Source: Brevibacterium picturae (lineage in GTDB: Bacteria; Actinomycetota; Actinomycetes; Actinomycetales; Brevibacteriaceae). Taken from it: a DNA stretch of 33,934 bases. Every line of letters begins with the position of its first letter. Position 1 is the stretch's first letter. This document shows, in pieces, positions 6,790 to 13,791 of this stretch. The position numbers were made by a program, and so were the translations under genes. The stretch covers positions 1 to 33,934 of the forward strand of contig NZ_JAKDJU010000015.1 of NCBI RefSeq assembly GCF_030453725.1, given 5' to 3'. The notes under the pieces were generated by a model. It was not told the DNA's origin. It searched no databases and was given only the letters and a program-made list of their open reading frames with translations.

Positions 6790-8610
6790 GTGTATGCACC
6801 GACTGTCCGGCACAGGGCCCGACCATGGCTGTGGTACACACTGCTGCTCACCGTCGCCAGCATCTGCGTGTTCGGTCAGGTGGCCGCCGACCCCGGAGGG
6901 CAGGTTGTCGCCGAGAATGACGATTCATCGCTCTTCATCTGGTGGCTCGGACACGCCGCGGATCTGCTCGCCTCCCACTTGGGCTTCGGCGCCGACGGCA
7001 ATTCATCGGGAACGGCAGACGGCTTCCTCCACACGGAGGCGATGAACACCCTCAACGGGGGAGTCAACGGAGCCTGGAACACCTCCCTGGCCGGCCTGGC
7101 GCTGATCCTGGCACCCATCACCTGGGCGGCCGGTCCGATCGTCAGCTACAACCTGCTCATCATCTCCATCCCTGTGCTGGTCAGTCTGGCGACCGCGGTG
7201 CTGTTCACCCATTTCATGGCCCGAATCCCTGCCTTCGTCGCAGCCACTGGCGTGGGCTTCTCCAGCTACGTGATCGCGCAGTCGGCCGGCCATCCCAACC
7301 TCGCGTTCGCCCTCACATCGCCGCTGGTCGCCGCCGTCATCCTCAGGCTGCTTCTTCGGGCGCCCCGGCTCGGGTTCGCGACCCGTGAGTTTGCGACGCT
7401 GAGCCTCGGGCTGGGGATCGTCCTCGGATTCCAGTTCTACGTCTCCACCGAGGTTCTCGCCGGCACCTTCATCGCCGTACTGTGCCTGCTGCTGGCCATC
7501 GCCGTGTTCGGCCGGAAGGTCAGCACCGTCGCCGGTTGGCTGCGGCTGGCTGTGGGTGGGAGCATCGGATCAGGGCTCGCGCTTGTGATCGCGCTGCCCC
7601 TTCTGCTCATGATGCAGGGACCGAACGCACCCGAGGGGGCGATCAGGCCCCACGGGGTGTGGAATACCGACCTGCTCGATCCCATCGTCCCCGCGAGTCC
7701 GACACTTCTCGGCTCGGGCTCCTCGCCGATCCCACGGGTCATGGACATCGACTCCGCAGAGCTCGGCGCCTACGTCGGCGTGCCCGCGCTGATCGCCGCC
7801 GTCATCATCGTCATCTGCCTGTTCCGCAATCCGAGGTATGCGGCGATCCTGCGCATCGCCTCGGCGACGGGACTCCTCGTGTTCGTGCTCTCGCTCGGAT
7901 CTCCGGTGTTCCTGGGCGGCAAGGCCGTCCTCGACACCGGTCCCTTCGCGCTGATCGAAGCGGTGCCGGTGCTCAACAACATCCTGCCCATGCGTCTGGT
8001 CCTGCATTCGACGATCGCACTGTTCGCGATCCTCGGCTGCGGACTGGAGTGGGCGCTCGACCATCGTCGGAGGCACTCGGCCCAGGCTCTGTTGGGTCTG
8101 CTGGTGGTCGCCGCGGTGTGTGTGATCCCCGGGGTGCAGACCTCACGAGAGGTGTTCGTGCCCGACTTCTACACAGAGTCCATCGCCGAGGTGATCCCTG
8201 CCGATTCCGTCGTGAAGACCGTTCCCCGACCTCTGGCCTGGGCTGAACCGCACGCCGACGAAGCCATGGTGTGGCAGTCCGTGAGCGGCTTCCACTACCG
8301 GGAGACCGGCGGCTACTTCATCGGTTCGAGTCCGGACGCGGCCGTCACCTATGCGGCACCCGAGGATGCCCTCGACGAGATTCTGCACGATTCGGTGTTC
8401 ACCGGTTCGCCCCTTCCCGAGCCCGACAGTGATGAGGCCATGTCGGCAATCGACGATCTGCGCGGCGAAGGCGTCGACTTCATCATTCTGGCACCGGATG
8501 CACCGCTGCTGCCCGGAGGCCCAGGCGAATACCAGGACTTCCTCACCGCCCTCCTCGGCGAACCAGTCTTCGCCGACGAAGGAGTTCTCGTCTACCCCTT
8601 GAATCGCTAG
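6790..8610 (+). CDS. Polytopic membrane protein, GT-C glycosyltransferase-like
   Basis: Integral membrane protein of about 606 residues with roughly nine to eleven hydrophobic segments (first WYTLLLTVASICVFG, last ALLGLLVVAAVCVIPGV) and a soluble C-terminal domain of about 140 residues. The first outer loop carries an acidic pair just after TM1 (VVAENDDSSLFIWW). That arrangement resembles GT-C glycosyltransferases, which move sugars from polyprenyl-phosphate donors outside the membrane. The similarity is one of architecture only and I cannot name a family or substrate. GTG 6790 is chosen because it follows GGGAG with a 6-nt spacer and lies beyond rpsA; frames starting earlier would overlap rpsA. 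Its stop codon TAG forms the first half of the coaE -10 box. The gene is not part of the usual polA-rpsA-coaE order and may be a lineage insertion. Confidence 0.75.
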   Translation: MYAPTVRHRARPWLWYTLLLTVASICVFGQVAADPGGQVVAENDDSSLFIWWLGHAADLLASHLGFGADGNSSGTADGFLHTEAMNTLNGGVNGAWNTSLAGLALILAPITWAAGPIVSYNLLIISIPVLVSLATAVLFTHFMARIPAFVAATGVGFSSYVIAQSAGHPNLAFALTSPLVAAVILRLLLRAPRLGFATREFATLSLGLGIVLGFQFYVSTEVLAGTFIAVLCLLLAIAVFGRKVSTVAGWLRLAVGGSIGSGLALVIALPLLLMMQGPNAPEGAIRPHGVWNTDLLDPIVPASPTLLGSGSSPIPRVMDIDSAELGAYVGVPALIAAVIIVICLFRNPRYAAILRIASATGLLVFVLSLGSPVFLGGKAVLDTGPFALIEAVPVLNNILPMRLVLHSTIALFAILGCGLEWALDHRRRHSAQALLGLLVVAAVCVIPGVQTSREVFVPDFYTESIAEVIPADSVVKTVPRPLAWAEPHADEAMVWQSVSGFHYRETGGYFIGSSPDAAVTYAAPEDALDEILHDSVFTGSPLPEPDSDEAMSAIDDLRGEGVDFIILAPDAPLLPGGPGEYQDFLTALLGEPVFADEGVLVYPLNR

Positions 8611-8613
8611 GCT
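8608..8613 (+). promoter_or_regulatory. -10 box for leaderless coaE mRNA
   Basis: TAGGCT ends 6 nt before ATG 8620, and its first three bases are the stop codon of the upstream gene. No Shine-Dalgarno sequence precedes coaE. Confidence 0.6.
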
Positions 8614-8619
8614 GAAGTC

Positions 8620-9780
8620 ATGCTGAAAATAGGTCTCACCGGTGGAATCGGTGCAGGGAAGTCAACCGTCTCCGAGATCCTCGCCGCTCACGGTGCCGTG
8701 ATCATCGATGCGGACAAGATCGCCCGCGAGGTCGTTGCTCCGGGTGAGCCGCTGCTGGCTGCGCTCGCGCAGCGATTCGGTGAGGACGTCATCGCCGGGG
8801 ATGGGGGACTCGACCGGGCAGAGCTGGCTGCAGCGGCGTTCGTCGACGAGGACTCGACAGCCGCCCTCAACGCTCTCATGCACCCCGCAATCCGGGATCG
8901 GACCCTCGAGTACTTCACCAAGCATTCCGACGCTGAGGTGGTCGTCCACGATGTTGCGCTGCTCGTCGAGAATGCGATGACCCCGGCCTACCACCTCAAT
9001 CTACTCGTCGACGTTCCTGCCGAACTGCGGCTGGAGCGGCTGATGAGTGCCCGGGGCATGGCCCGCGACGACGCCGAAGCGCGCATCGCCCGGCAGGCCG
9101 GCGACGCGGAGCGCTACGCCGCCTGCGACGTGATCATCGACAATGCAGGGTCGGTCGGGCAGACGCAGGAACGCGTTGCTCGCCTCCTCGAGGACCGGAT
9201 CCTGCCGTTTGCGGCGAATCTGGAAGCGCATCGACAGGCGGAACGCGGGCCGGCCGAGCTCGTCGACCCCGCGGGAGAGAATTGGCCGATGCAGGCCCAG
9301 CGGATCATCGCCAAACTGCATCACGGACTCGGGAACCGGTTCACGATCGACCACATCGGTTCAACGGCGATCCCTGGCCTGGCAGCCAAGGATGTCATCG
9401 ATCTGCAATTGCTCGTCCCCGACCTCGACGACGCTCGGGCTCTGGCTCCGCGCCTGGCCCAGCTGGGATATCCGGGCCAGGCCAGTGAGGACAACCTTGG
9501 CGAGGGCAGACTGGAGTCCAAACGATTTCACGCGAACACGGATCCCGGTCGGGCCGTCAACCTTCATATTCGAACTGAGGGATCCGTCGGTGCAGTCTTC
9601 GCCAGGGAGTTCGTGCAGCTGCTCCGCCGCGATGACGCTGAACGTGAAAAGTACGCGCAGCTGAAGCGGACTCTGGCGAACGACCATGCCGGCGACGGGC
9701 AGTCGAACGGCTATGCGGAGGCGAAGGAACCGTACTTTCTGACGATGCGCCGACGCCTCGTCCCAGGCAGCTTCGACTGA
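8620..9780 (+). CDS. coaE: Dephospho-CoA kinase fused to GrpB/UPF0157 domain
   Basis: CoaE phosphorylates the ribose 3'-OH of dephospho-CoA, the last step of coenzyme A synthesis. Residues 1-200 form the kinase: P-loop GGIGAGKS (8-15), IIDADKIAREVV (28-39), and HDVALLVENAM with the substrate-lid region (110-120). Residues about 215-380 are a GrpB/UPF0157 domain of the nucleotidyltransferase superfamily, seen in DHIGSTAIPGLAAKDVIDLQ (244-263). The same fusion occurs in mycobacterial CoaE, where the C-terminal part has been linked to folding or stability of the kinase and not to catalysis. The length of 386 residues matches the fused form, against about 200 for a stand-alone CoaE. The ATG is 6 nt from the -10 box. 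No frameshift is seen between the domains. Confidence 0.95.
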   Translation: MLKIGLTGGIGAGKSTVSEILAAHGAVIIDADKIAREVVAPGEPLLAALAQRFGEDVIAGDGGLDRAELAAAAFVDEDSTAALNALMHPAIRDRTLEYFTKHSDAEVVVHDVALLVENAMTPAYHLNLLVDVPAELRLERLMSARGMARDDAEARIARQAGDAERYAACDVIIDNAGSVGQTQERVARLLEDRILPFAANLEAHRQAERGPAELVDPAGENWPMQAQRIIAKLHHGLGNRFTIDHIGSTAIPGLAAKDVIDLQLLVPDLDDARALAPRLAQLGYPGQASEDNLGEGRLESKRFHANTDPGRAVNLHIRTEGSVGAVFAREFVQLLRRDDAEREKYAQLKRTLANDHAGDGQSNGYAEAKEPYFLTMRRRLVPGSFD

Positions 9781-9866
9781 GCAGAAGGGGTTCGATGCGT
9801 GGCCCTGTCGGGACCGAACGCTGCGTGAGTCTCGTCTCGTCTGTTCACTGTGTCATGGGCGAGGGT

Positions 9867-9872
9867 TAGTGT
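9867..9872 (+). promoter_or_regulatory. -10 box for leaderless uvrB mRNA
   Basis: TAGTGT ends 6 nt before ATG 9879, again with no Shine-Dalgarno sequence. TTCACT at 9843-9848 could be a weak -35 with an 18-nt spacer. No SOS box was recognised in the 98-nt gap. Confidence 0.55.
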
Positions 9873-9878
9873 TGAACC

Positions 9879-12011
9879 ATGACCTCAGCACGACCACTGC
9901 CAGCCATCGGCCACAGGCCGGATGTCACGCGCACCGTTGCCCCGTTCGAAGTCGTCTCCGAATACTCTCCCTCCGGTGATCAGCCCACTGCGATCACCGA
10001 AATCTCGGATCGGCTCGACCAGGGTGAGCGGGACATCGTCCTGCTGGGCGCCACCGGCACCGGCAAGTCTGCGACCACGGCCTGGCTGATCGAACAGGTT
10101 CAGCGCCCGACCCTGATCATGGCGCCGAACAAGACCCTGGCCGCGCAGCTGGCCAATGAGTTCCGACAGCTGCTGCCCAACAACGCGGTCGAATACTTCG
10201 TCTCCTACTACGACTACTATCAGCCCGAGGCCTACGTCCCACAGACCGACACCTTCATCGAGAAGGACTCCTCCGTCAACGATGAGGTCGAACGCCTGCG
10301 CCACTCCGCGACGAACTCCCTGCTGACCCGCCGTGATGTCGTCGTGGTCTCGACCGTGTCCTGCATCTACGGTCTGGGCACACCAGAGGAGTACGTCGAT
10401 CGGATGGTCACCCTCCAGCGGGGCGAGCAGTGCGACCGCGACGAGCTCCTCAAACGCTTCGTATCGATGCAGTATGCACGCAACGACATGGCATTCACAC
10501 GTGGCACCTTCCGCGTCCGAGGCGACACCGTCGAGATCATCCCGCAGTATGAGGAGCTGGCCCTGCGAATCGAGTTCTTCGGCGACGAGATCGAAACTCT
10601 CCAGACACTGCACCCGCTGACCGGCGAGATCGTCCGGGAAGAGGAGACGATTCATGTCTTCCCGGCCTCGCACTATGTTGCCGGTGAGAACCGGATGGGG
10701 CGCGCCGTCAGCGAGATCGAGGACGAGCTGCAGACCCGGCTGAGCGAATTCGAGTCGCAGAACAAACTCCTCGAAGCCCAACGCCTGAAGATGCGCACGA
10801 CCTACGACCTCGAGATGATGGAGTCGATGGGCTTCACCTCCGGCATCGAGAACTATTCCCGTCACATCGATGGACGACCTGCCGGATCGGCGCCGAACTG
10901 TCTGCTCGACTACTTCCCCGAGGACTTCCTCCTCGTCATCGACGAATCCCACGTCACTGTGCCGCAGATCGGCGGCATGTACGAAGGAGACATGTCCCGC
11001 AAACGCACACTGGTCGAACACGGGTTCCGCCTTCCCAGCGCGATGGACAACCGGCCCCTGAAGTTCGACGAGTTCCGTGAACGTATCGGACAGGCCGTGT
11101 ATCTGTCCGCGACCCCGGGCAATTTCGAGCTGGGCAACTCCCACGGATACGTCCAGCAGATCATCAGACCCACCGGTCTCGTCGACCCGGAGATCGTCGT
11201 CAAACCGACCAAGGGACAGATCGACGACCTGCTCGACGAGATCAGAACGCGCGTCGACGCCCAGGAGAGAGTCCTGGTCACCACACTGACGAAGAAGATG
11301 GCCGAGGACCTCACGGACTACCTCCTCGAACACGATGTGCGAGTGCAGTATCTGCACTCAGACGTCGACACTCTCCGTCGCGTTGAGCTCCTGACGGAGC
11401 TCAGGGCCGGCGAGTTCGACGTCCTGGTGGGGATCAACCTCCTGCGCGAGGGCCTTGACCTGCCCGAAGTTTCTCTCGTGGCCATCCTCGACGCCGACAA
11501 GGAAGGTTTCCTCCGGTCAGCCACCTCACTGATCCAGACGATCGGTCGTGCAGCCCGCAACATCCGGGGCCAGGTCCACATGTACGCCGACACCGTCACC
11601 CGGTCCATGCGTGAGGCCATCGACGAGACCGACCGGCGACGTGAGATACAGGTCGCGCACAACAAGGAACACGGCATCGACCCCGCGCCCCTGGTCAAGA
11701 AGATCGCCGATATCACCGAGCGACTGCAGCGAGAGGACGCGGACACCCGTGAGCTGCTGACCGAATTCGACTACGGCAAGGGCAAACGCGGATACAACTC
11801 GACGCTGACCGATGAGCAGCGCCAGGCCGCAGGCCAGGCCGGTTCCCTGCGCCCACCGGCAGCCGACCTGACCGAGCTCATCGAGTCACTGACCTCGCAG
11901 ATGCACACGGCCGCAGCGGAGCTGCAGTTCGAGCTCGCCGCCCGGCTGCGCGACGAACTCTCAGACCTGAAGAAGGAACTGCGGCAGATGAAGCAGGCCG
12001 GGCACGCCTGA
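9879..12011 (+). CDS. uvrB: Excinuclease ABC subunit B
   Basis: UvrB is the damage-verifying helicase-like subunit of nucleotide excision repair. It receives DNA from UvrA and recruits UvrC. Seen in order: Walker A GATGTGKS (57-64); the beta-hairpin YYDYYQPEAYVPQTDTFIEK that inserts into the damaged duplex; the DEAD-like box VIDESH; LSATPG; motif VI IQTIGRAARN; and a C-terminal UVR coiled coil (about 665-705, AAELQFELAARLRDELSDLK) that contacts UvrC. The length of 710 residues is normal for actinobacteria, with a short N-terminal extension (MTSARPLPAIGHRPDVTR). The gene stands alone in transcription, upstream of the terC riboswitch; its partners uvrA and uvrC lie about 4 kb downstream. Confidence 0.97.
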   Translation: MTSARPLPAIGHRPDVTRTVAPFEVVSEYSPSGDQPTAITEISDRLDQGERDIVLLGATGTGKSATTAWLIEQVQRPTLIMAPNKTLAAQLANEFRQLLPNNAVEYFVSYYDYYQPEAYVPQTDTFIEKDSSVNDEVERLRHSATNSLLTRRDVVVVSTVSCIYGLGTPEEYVDRMVTLQRGEQCDRDELLKRFVSMQYARNDMAFTRGTFRVRGDTVEIIPQYEELALRIEFFGDEIETLQTLHPLTGEIVREEETIHVFPASHYVAGENRMGRAVSEIEDELQTRLSEFESQNKLLEAQRLKMRTTYDLEMMESMGFTSGIENYSRHIDGRPAGSAPNCLLDYFPEDFLLVIDESHVTVPQIGGMYEGDMSRKRTLVEHGFRLPSAMDNRPLKFDEFRERIGQAVYLSATPGNFELGNSHGYVQQIIRPTGLVDPEIVVKPTKGQIDDLLDEIRTRVDAQERVLVTTLTKKMAEDLTDYLLEHDVRVQYLHSDVDTLRRVELLTELRAGEFDVLVGINLLREGLDLPEVSLVAILDADKEGFLRSATSLIQTIGRAARNIRGQVHMYADTVTRSMREAIDETDRRREIQVAHNKEHGIDPAPLVKKIADITERLQREDADTRELLTEFDYGKGKRGYNSTLTDEQRQAAGQAGSLRPPAADLTELIESLTSQMHTAAAELQFELAARLRDELSDLKKELRQMKQAGHA

Positions 12012-12048
12012 TCCGACCCGCGTGCAGGTGCGCGAGCATCGGCACGAC

Positions 12049-12054
12049 TATACT
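12049..12054 (+). promoter_or_regulatory. -10 box for the riboswitch-terC transcript
   Basis: TATACT is a strong -10 that would start transcription near 12061, exactly where the riboswitch fold begins. No clear -35 is present. The uvrB stop is 38 nt upstream and no terminator is visible between them. Confidence 0.6.
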
Positions 12055-12060
12055 GGTAGG

Positions 12061-12185
12061 GCTGGCGAAAGGGAGTATCCCGTCCATCCGAGCTCGTCAC
12101 CACGATCCCTCAGAGGGTCCGGGCTCGGAGCGCACGCCGCCACTGCCTCAGTGGTCATAGCGTGGGAGAGACTTTCGGCACGGAT
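12061..12185 (+). promoter_or_regulatory. yybP-ykoY manganese riboswitch
   Basis: This leader matches the yybP-ykoY (Mn2+) aptamer by motif and position. P1 is CGAAAG (12066-12071) with CTTTCG (12172-12177). The conserved loop GGAGTA follows at 12072-12077, the CTCGTCACCACG segment (12093-12104) resembles the conserved CGUCANNACG stretch, and GAGAC precedes the 3' strand of P1. Inner helices are 12088-12095 with 12121-12128, capped by 12107-12110 with 12114-12117. A second arm pairs 12133-12137 with 12160-12164 and 12140-12145 with 12149-12154. It lies directly before a TerC/Alx gene, the class most often controlled by this riboswitch. The ribosome binding site GAAAGG (12203-12208) could pair with the P1 3' strand when no metal is bound. 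Confidence 0.85.
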
Positions 12186-12213
12186 ACGTCACCGAACCCT
12201 TTGAAAGGCATCC

Positions 12214-13275
12214 ATGGATATCCTGTCCTCCACACTCGCAGCCGGCGGAAACGCCGCAGCTGGGAGTGAGTCTCCGATCCCCGCGTGGTTCATGATCACC
12301 TCAGGCATCGTCGTGGTCGCGATCCTCGTCTTCGACCTCCTCCTCGTCGTCAAGCGACCCCACACCCCGTCGATGAAGGAAGCGGGCATCTGGGTCGCCT
12401 TCTACGTCACTCTGGCCCTCATCTTCGCTGGTGCCCTCTTCGCCATCGGAGATGCCCAGCACGGCAGTGAGTTCCTCACCGGTTGGCTGCTCGAATACTC
12501 GCTGAGCATCGACAACCTGTTCGTGTTCATCATCATCATGGGCAGCTTCTCGGTCCCGCGGAAGTATCAGCAGGAAGTCCTCATGGTGGGCATCATCATC
12601 GCCATCATCTTCCGCGGCATCTTCATCCTGGCCGGTTCTGCGATCATCACCGCGTTCGTCGAAGTCTTCTTCATCTTCGGCATCTTTCTCCTCATCGTCG
12701 CCTATCGACAGGCGTTCAGCGATGATGATGATGGCGACGGGGAGAACGCCTTCATCCGGTTCCTGCGCAAACGGATCAACGTCGTCGACGAGTACCACGG
12801 CAACAGCCTCCGGGTGACGATCGAGGGCAAGAAGTTCTGGACGCCCATGTTCATCGTCTTCATTGCGATCGGTTCCACCGACGTCATGTTCGCACTCGAC
12901 TCGATACCGGCGATATTCGGCGTGACGCAGAACACCTTCCTGGTCTTCACCGCGAACGTCTTCGCTCTGATGGGTCTGCGCCAGCTCTACTTCCTGCTCG
13001 GAGGGCTTGTCGACAAGCTCATCTATCTCCACTACGGAATCGCGGCGATCCTCGCCTTCATCGGCGTCAAGCTCTTTGTCCACGCTCTCCACGAATCGGA
13101 CTGGGAGTTCCTGTCGTGGGGCTCCGCTGTTCCCGAGGTGCCGACATGGCTGTCGTTGAGCTTCATCGTCGTTGCCATGGCGGTGGCGACGCTCGCCTCC
13201 TTGGCGAAGATGAAGAAAGACGGCATCCCCATCCGTGGAGACAGCGCCCAAGAGTCGGAGGGCTCACAGGACTGA
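12214..13275 (+). CDS. TerC/Alx-family membrane protein, probable Mn2+ exporter
   Basis: Integral membrane protein of the TerC family (353 residues, about nine hydrophobic segments). Its two signature repeats hold membrane-embedded acidic residues: EYSLSIDNLFVFIIIMGSF (about 93-111) and GSTDVMFALDSIPAIFGVT (about 223-241). Proteins with this Alx/YkoY layout export manganese, and the manganese riboswitch in the leader supports the same role here. The family name comes from tellurite resistance, but no ter operon is nearby. A cytoplasmic loop between the repeats is rich in Asp (SDDDDGDGEN) and could bind metal. The ATG at 12214 follows GAAAGG with a 5-nt spacer. The C-terminus is short and soluble. 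Direction of transport is inferred from homologues. Confidence 0.92.
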   Translation: MDILSSTLAAGGNAAAGSESPIPAWFMITSGIVVVAILVFDLLLVVKRPHTPSMKEAGIWVAFYVTLALIFAGALFAIGDAQHGSEFLTGWLLEYSLSIDNLFVFIIIMGSFSVPRKYQQEVLMVGIIIAIIFRGIFILAGSAIITAFVEVFFIFGIFLLIVAYRQAFSDDDDGDGENAFIRFLRKRINVVDEYHGNSLRVTIEGKKFWTPMFIVFIAIGSTDVMFALDSIPAIFGVTQNTFLVFTANVFALMGLRQLYFLLGGLVDKLIYLHYGIAAILAFIGVKLFVHALHESDWEFLSWGSAVPEVPTWLSLSFIVVAMAVATLASLAKMKKDGIPIRGDSAQESEGSQD

Positions 13276-13322
13276 TCCTGCGGATGCGCCGCGATCGCGA
13301 ATCAGAGCAGACGTGGCAACTG

Positions 13323-13358
13323 TGCGCGGGTGTCCGCCCGAACGGGGACACCCGCGCA
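13323..13358. terminator. Terminator hairpin between terC and the YciI-like gene
   Basis: Perfect 13-bp arms TGCGCGGGTGTCC (13323-13335) and GGACACCCGCGCA (13346-13358) enclose a 10-nt loop. Outer bases AACTG and CAGTT add a further imperfect stem. It lies between convergent genes and can serve both. Confidence 0.8.
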
Positions 13359-13413
13359 CGCAGTTCTCAACTGTCTCAGGCCGTGACGACTGGTCTCACC
13401 CGAGGATCTGATT

Positions 13414-13448
13414 CTCAGCTCTGGGAGACAGCGCTCAGCTCTGGGAGA
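13414..13448. repeat. 15-bp direct repeat at the 3' end of the YciI-like gene
   Basis: CTCAGCTCTGGGAGA occurs at 13414-13428 and again at 13434-13448, a 20-bp period. The second copy covers the last codons and stop of the minus-strand gene and the first lies just beyond it, as if the gene end had been duplicated outward. Confidence 0.8.
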
Positions 13449-13725
13449 ATGGACCGAAGACCGGGGTCCACTCTCGAACGATCGTTTCGTCGATCACGCC
13501 GATCGACGCATAGGGGTCGGTCGCCAGCAGGCGTTCGATCTCTGACCGGTCGGCGGCCCGCAGAAGCAGCAGACCTCCGGGAACGGGTTCATCGTCCAGT
13601 GGCCCCGAGGCCAGAATGGTTCCGGCTTCGTGCAGTTCGGCCTGCCACGCGCGATGGGCAGGTCGTGATTCCATCCGGGTGTCTGTATCCGGTCCATAGA
13701 CATAGGTGACGGCGAAAACCGGCAT
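13435..13725 (-). CDS. YciI-like domain protein
   Basis: Small cytoplasmic protein of 96 residues with the YciI-like ferredoxin fold. Features are MPVFAVTYVYGPDTDTRMES at the start, the RPAHRAWQAELHEAGTILASG segment with the conserved His and the GxLxxSGPL-type turn, and the closing ATDPYASIGVIDETIVREWTP that contains the family's DP motif. The biochemical role of most YciI proteins is unknown; some act as dehalogenase-like or lactone-converting enzymes, and no such role can be assigned here. ATG 13725 is chosen because AGGAG lies 6 nt upstream and the protein then begins at the conserved first strand. It is transcribed away from the helicase gene. Confidence 0.85.
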   Translation of the reverse strand: MPVFAVTYVYGPDTDTRMESRPAHRAWQAELHEAGTILASGPLDDEPVPGGLLLLRAADRSEIERLLATDPYASIGVIDETIVREWTPVFGPFSQS

Positions 13726-13749
13726 CTGAAACTCCTGAGGTTCGATCAA

Positions 13750-13768
13750 TAGGATGGACATCAGTCTA
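13750..13768. promoter_or_regulatory. Interlocked divergent -10 boxes (YciI-like / helicase)
   Basis: TAGGAT (13750-13755, plus) and TAGACT on the minus strand (13768-13763) lie 7 nt apart. Starts near 13762 (plus) and 13756 (minus) would each run through the other's box, so the two promoters should compete. The plus leader would hold GGAAAGG (13772-13778) before the helicase start. Inferred from motifs only. Confidence 0.4.
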
Positions 13769-13791
13769 AACGGAAAGGTCTGTGCATAGCT

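Noticed and set aside
9781..9878. Terminator between coaE and uvrB
   Set aside because: GGTTCG and CGAAC can pair, but only over five bases with a 20-nt loop. Too weak to call.
9885..11357. 490-codon minus-strand frame opposite uvrB
   Set aside because: Same cause: high-GC third positions remove stops from the opposite strand. The translation has no domain signatures and low complexity.
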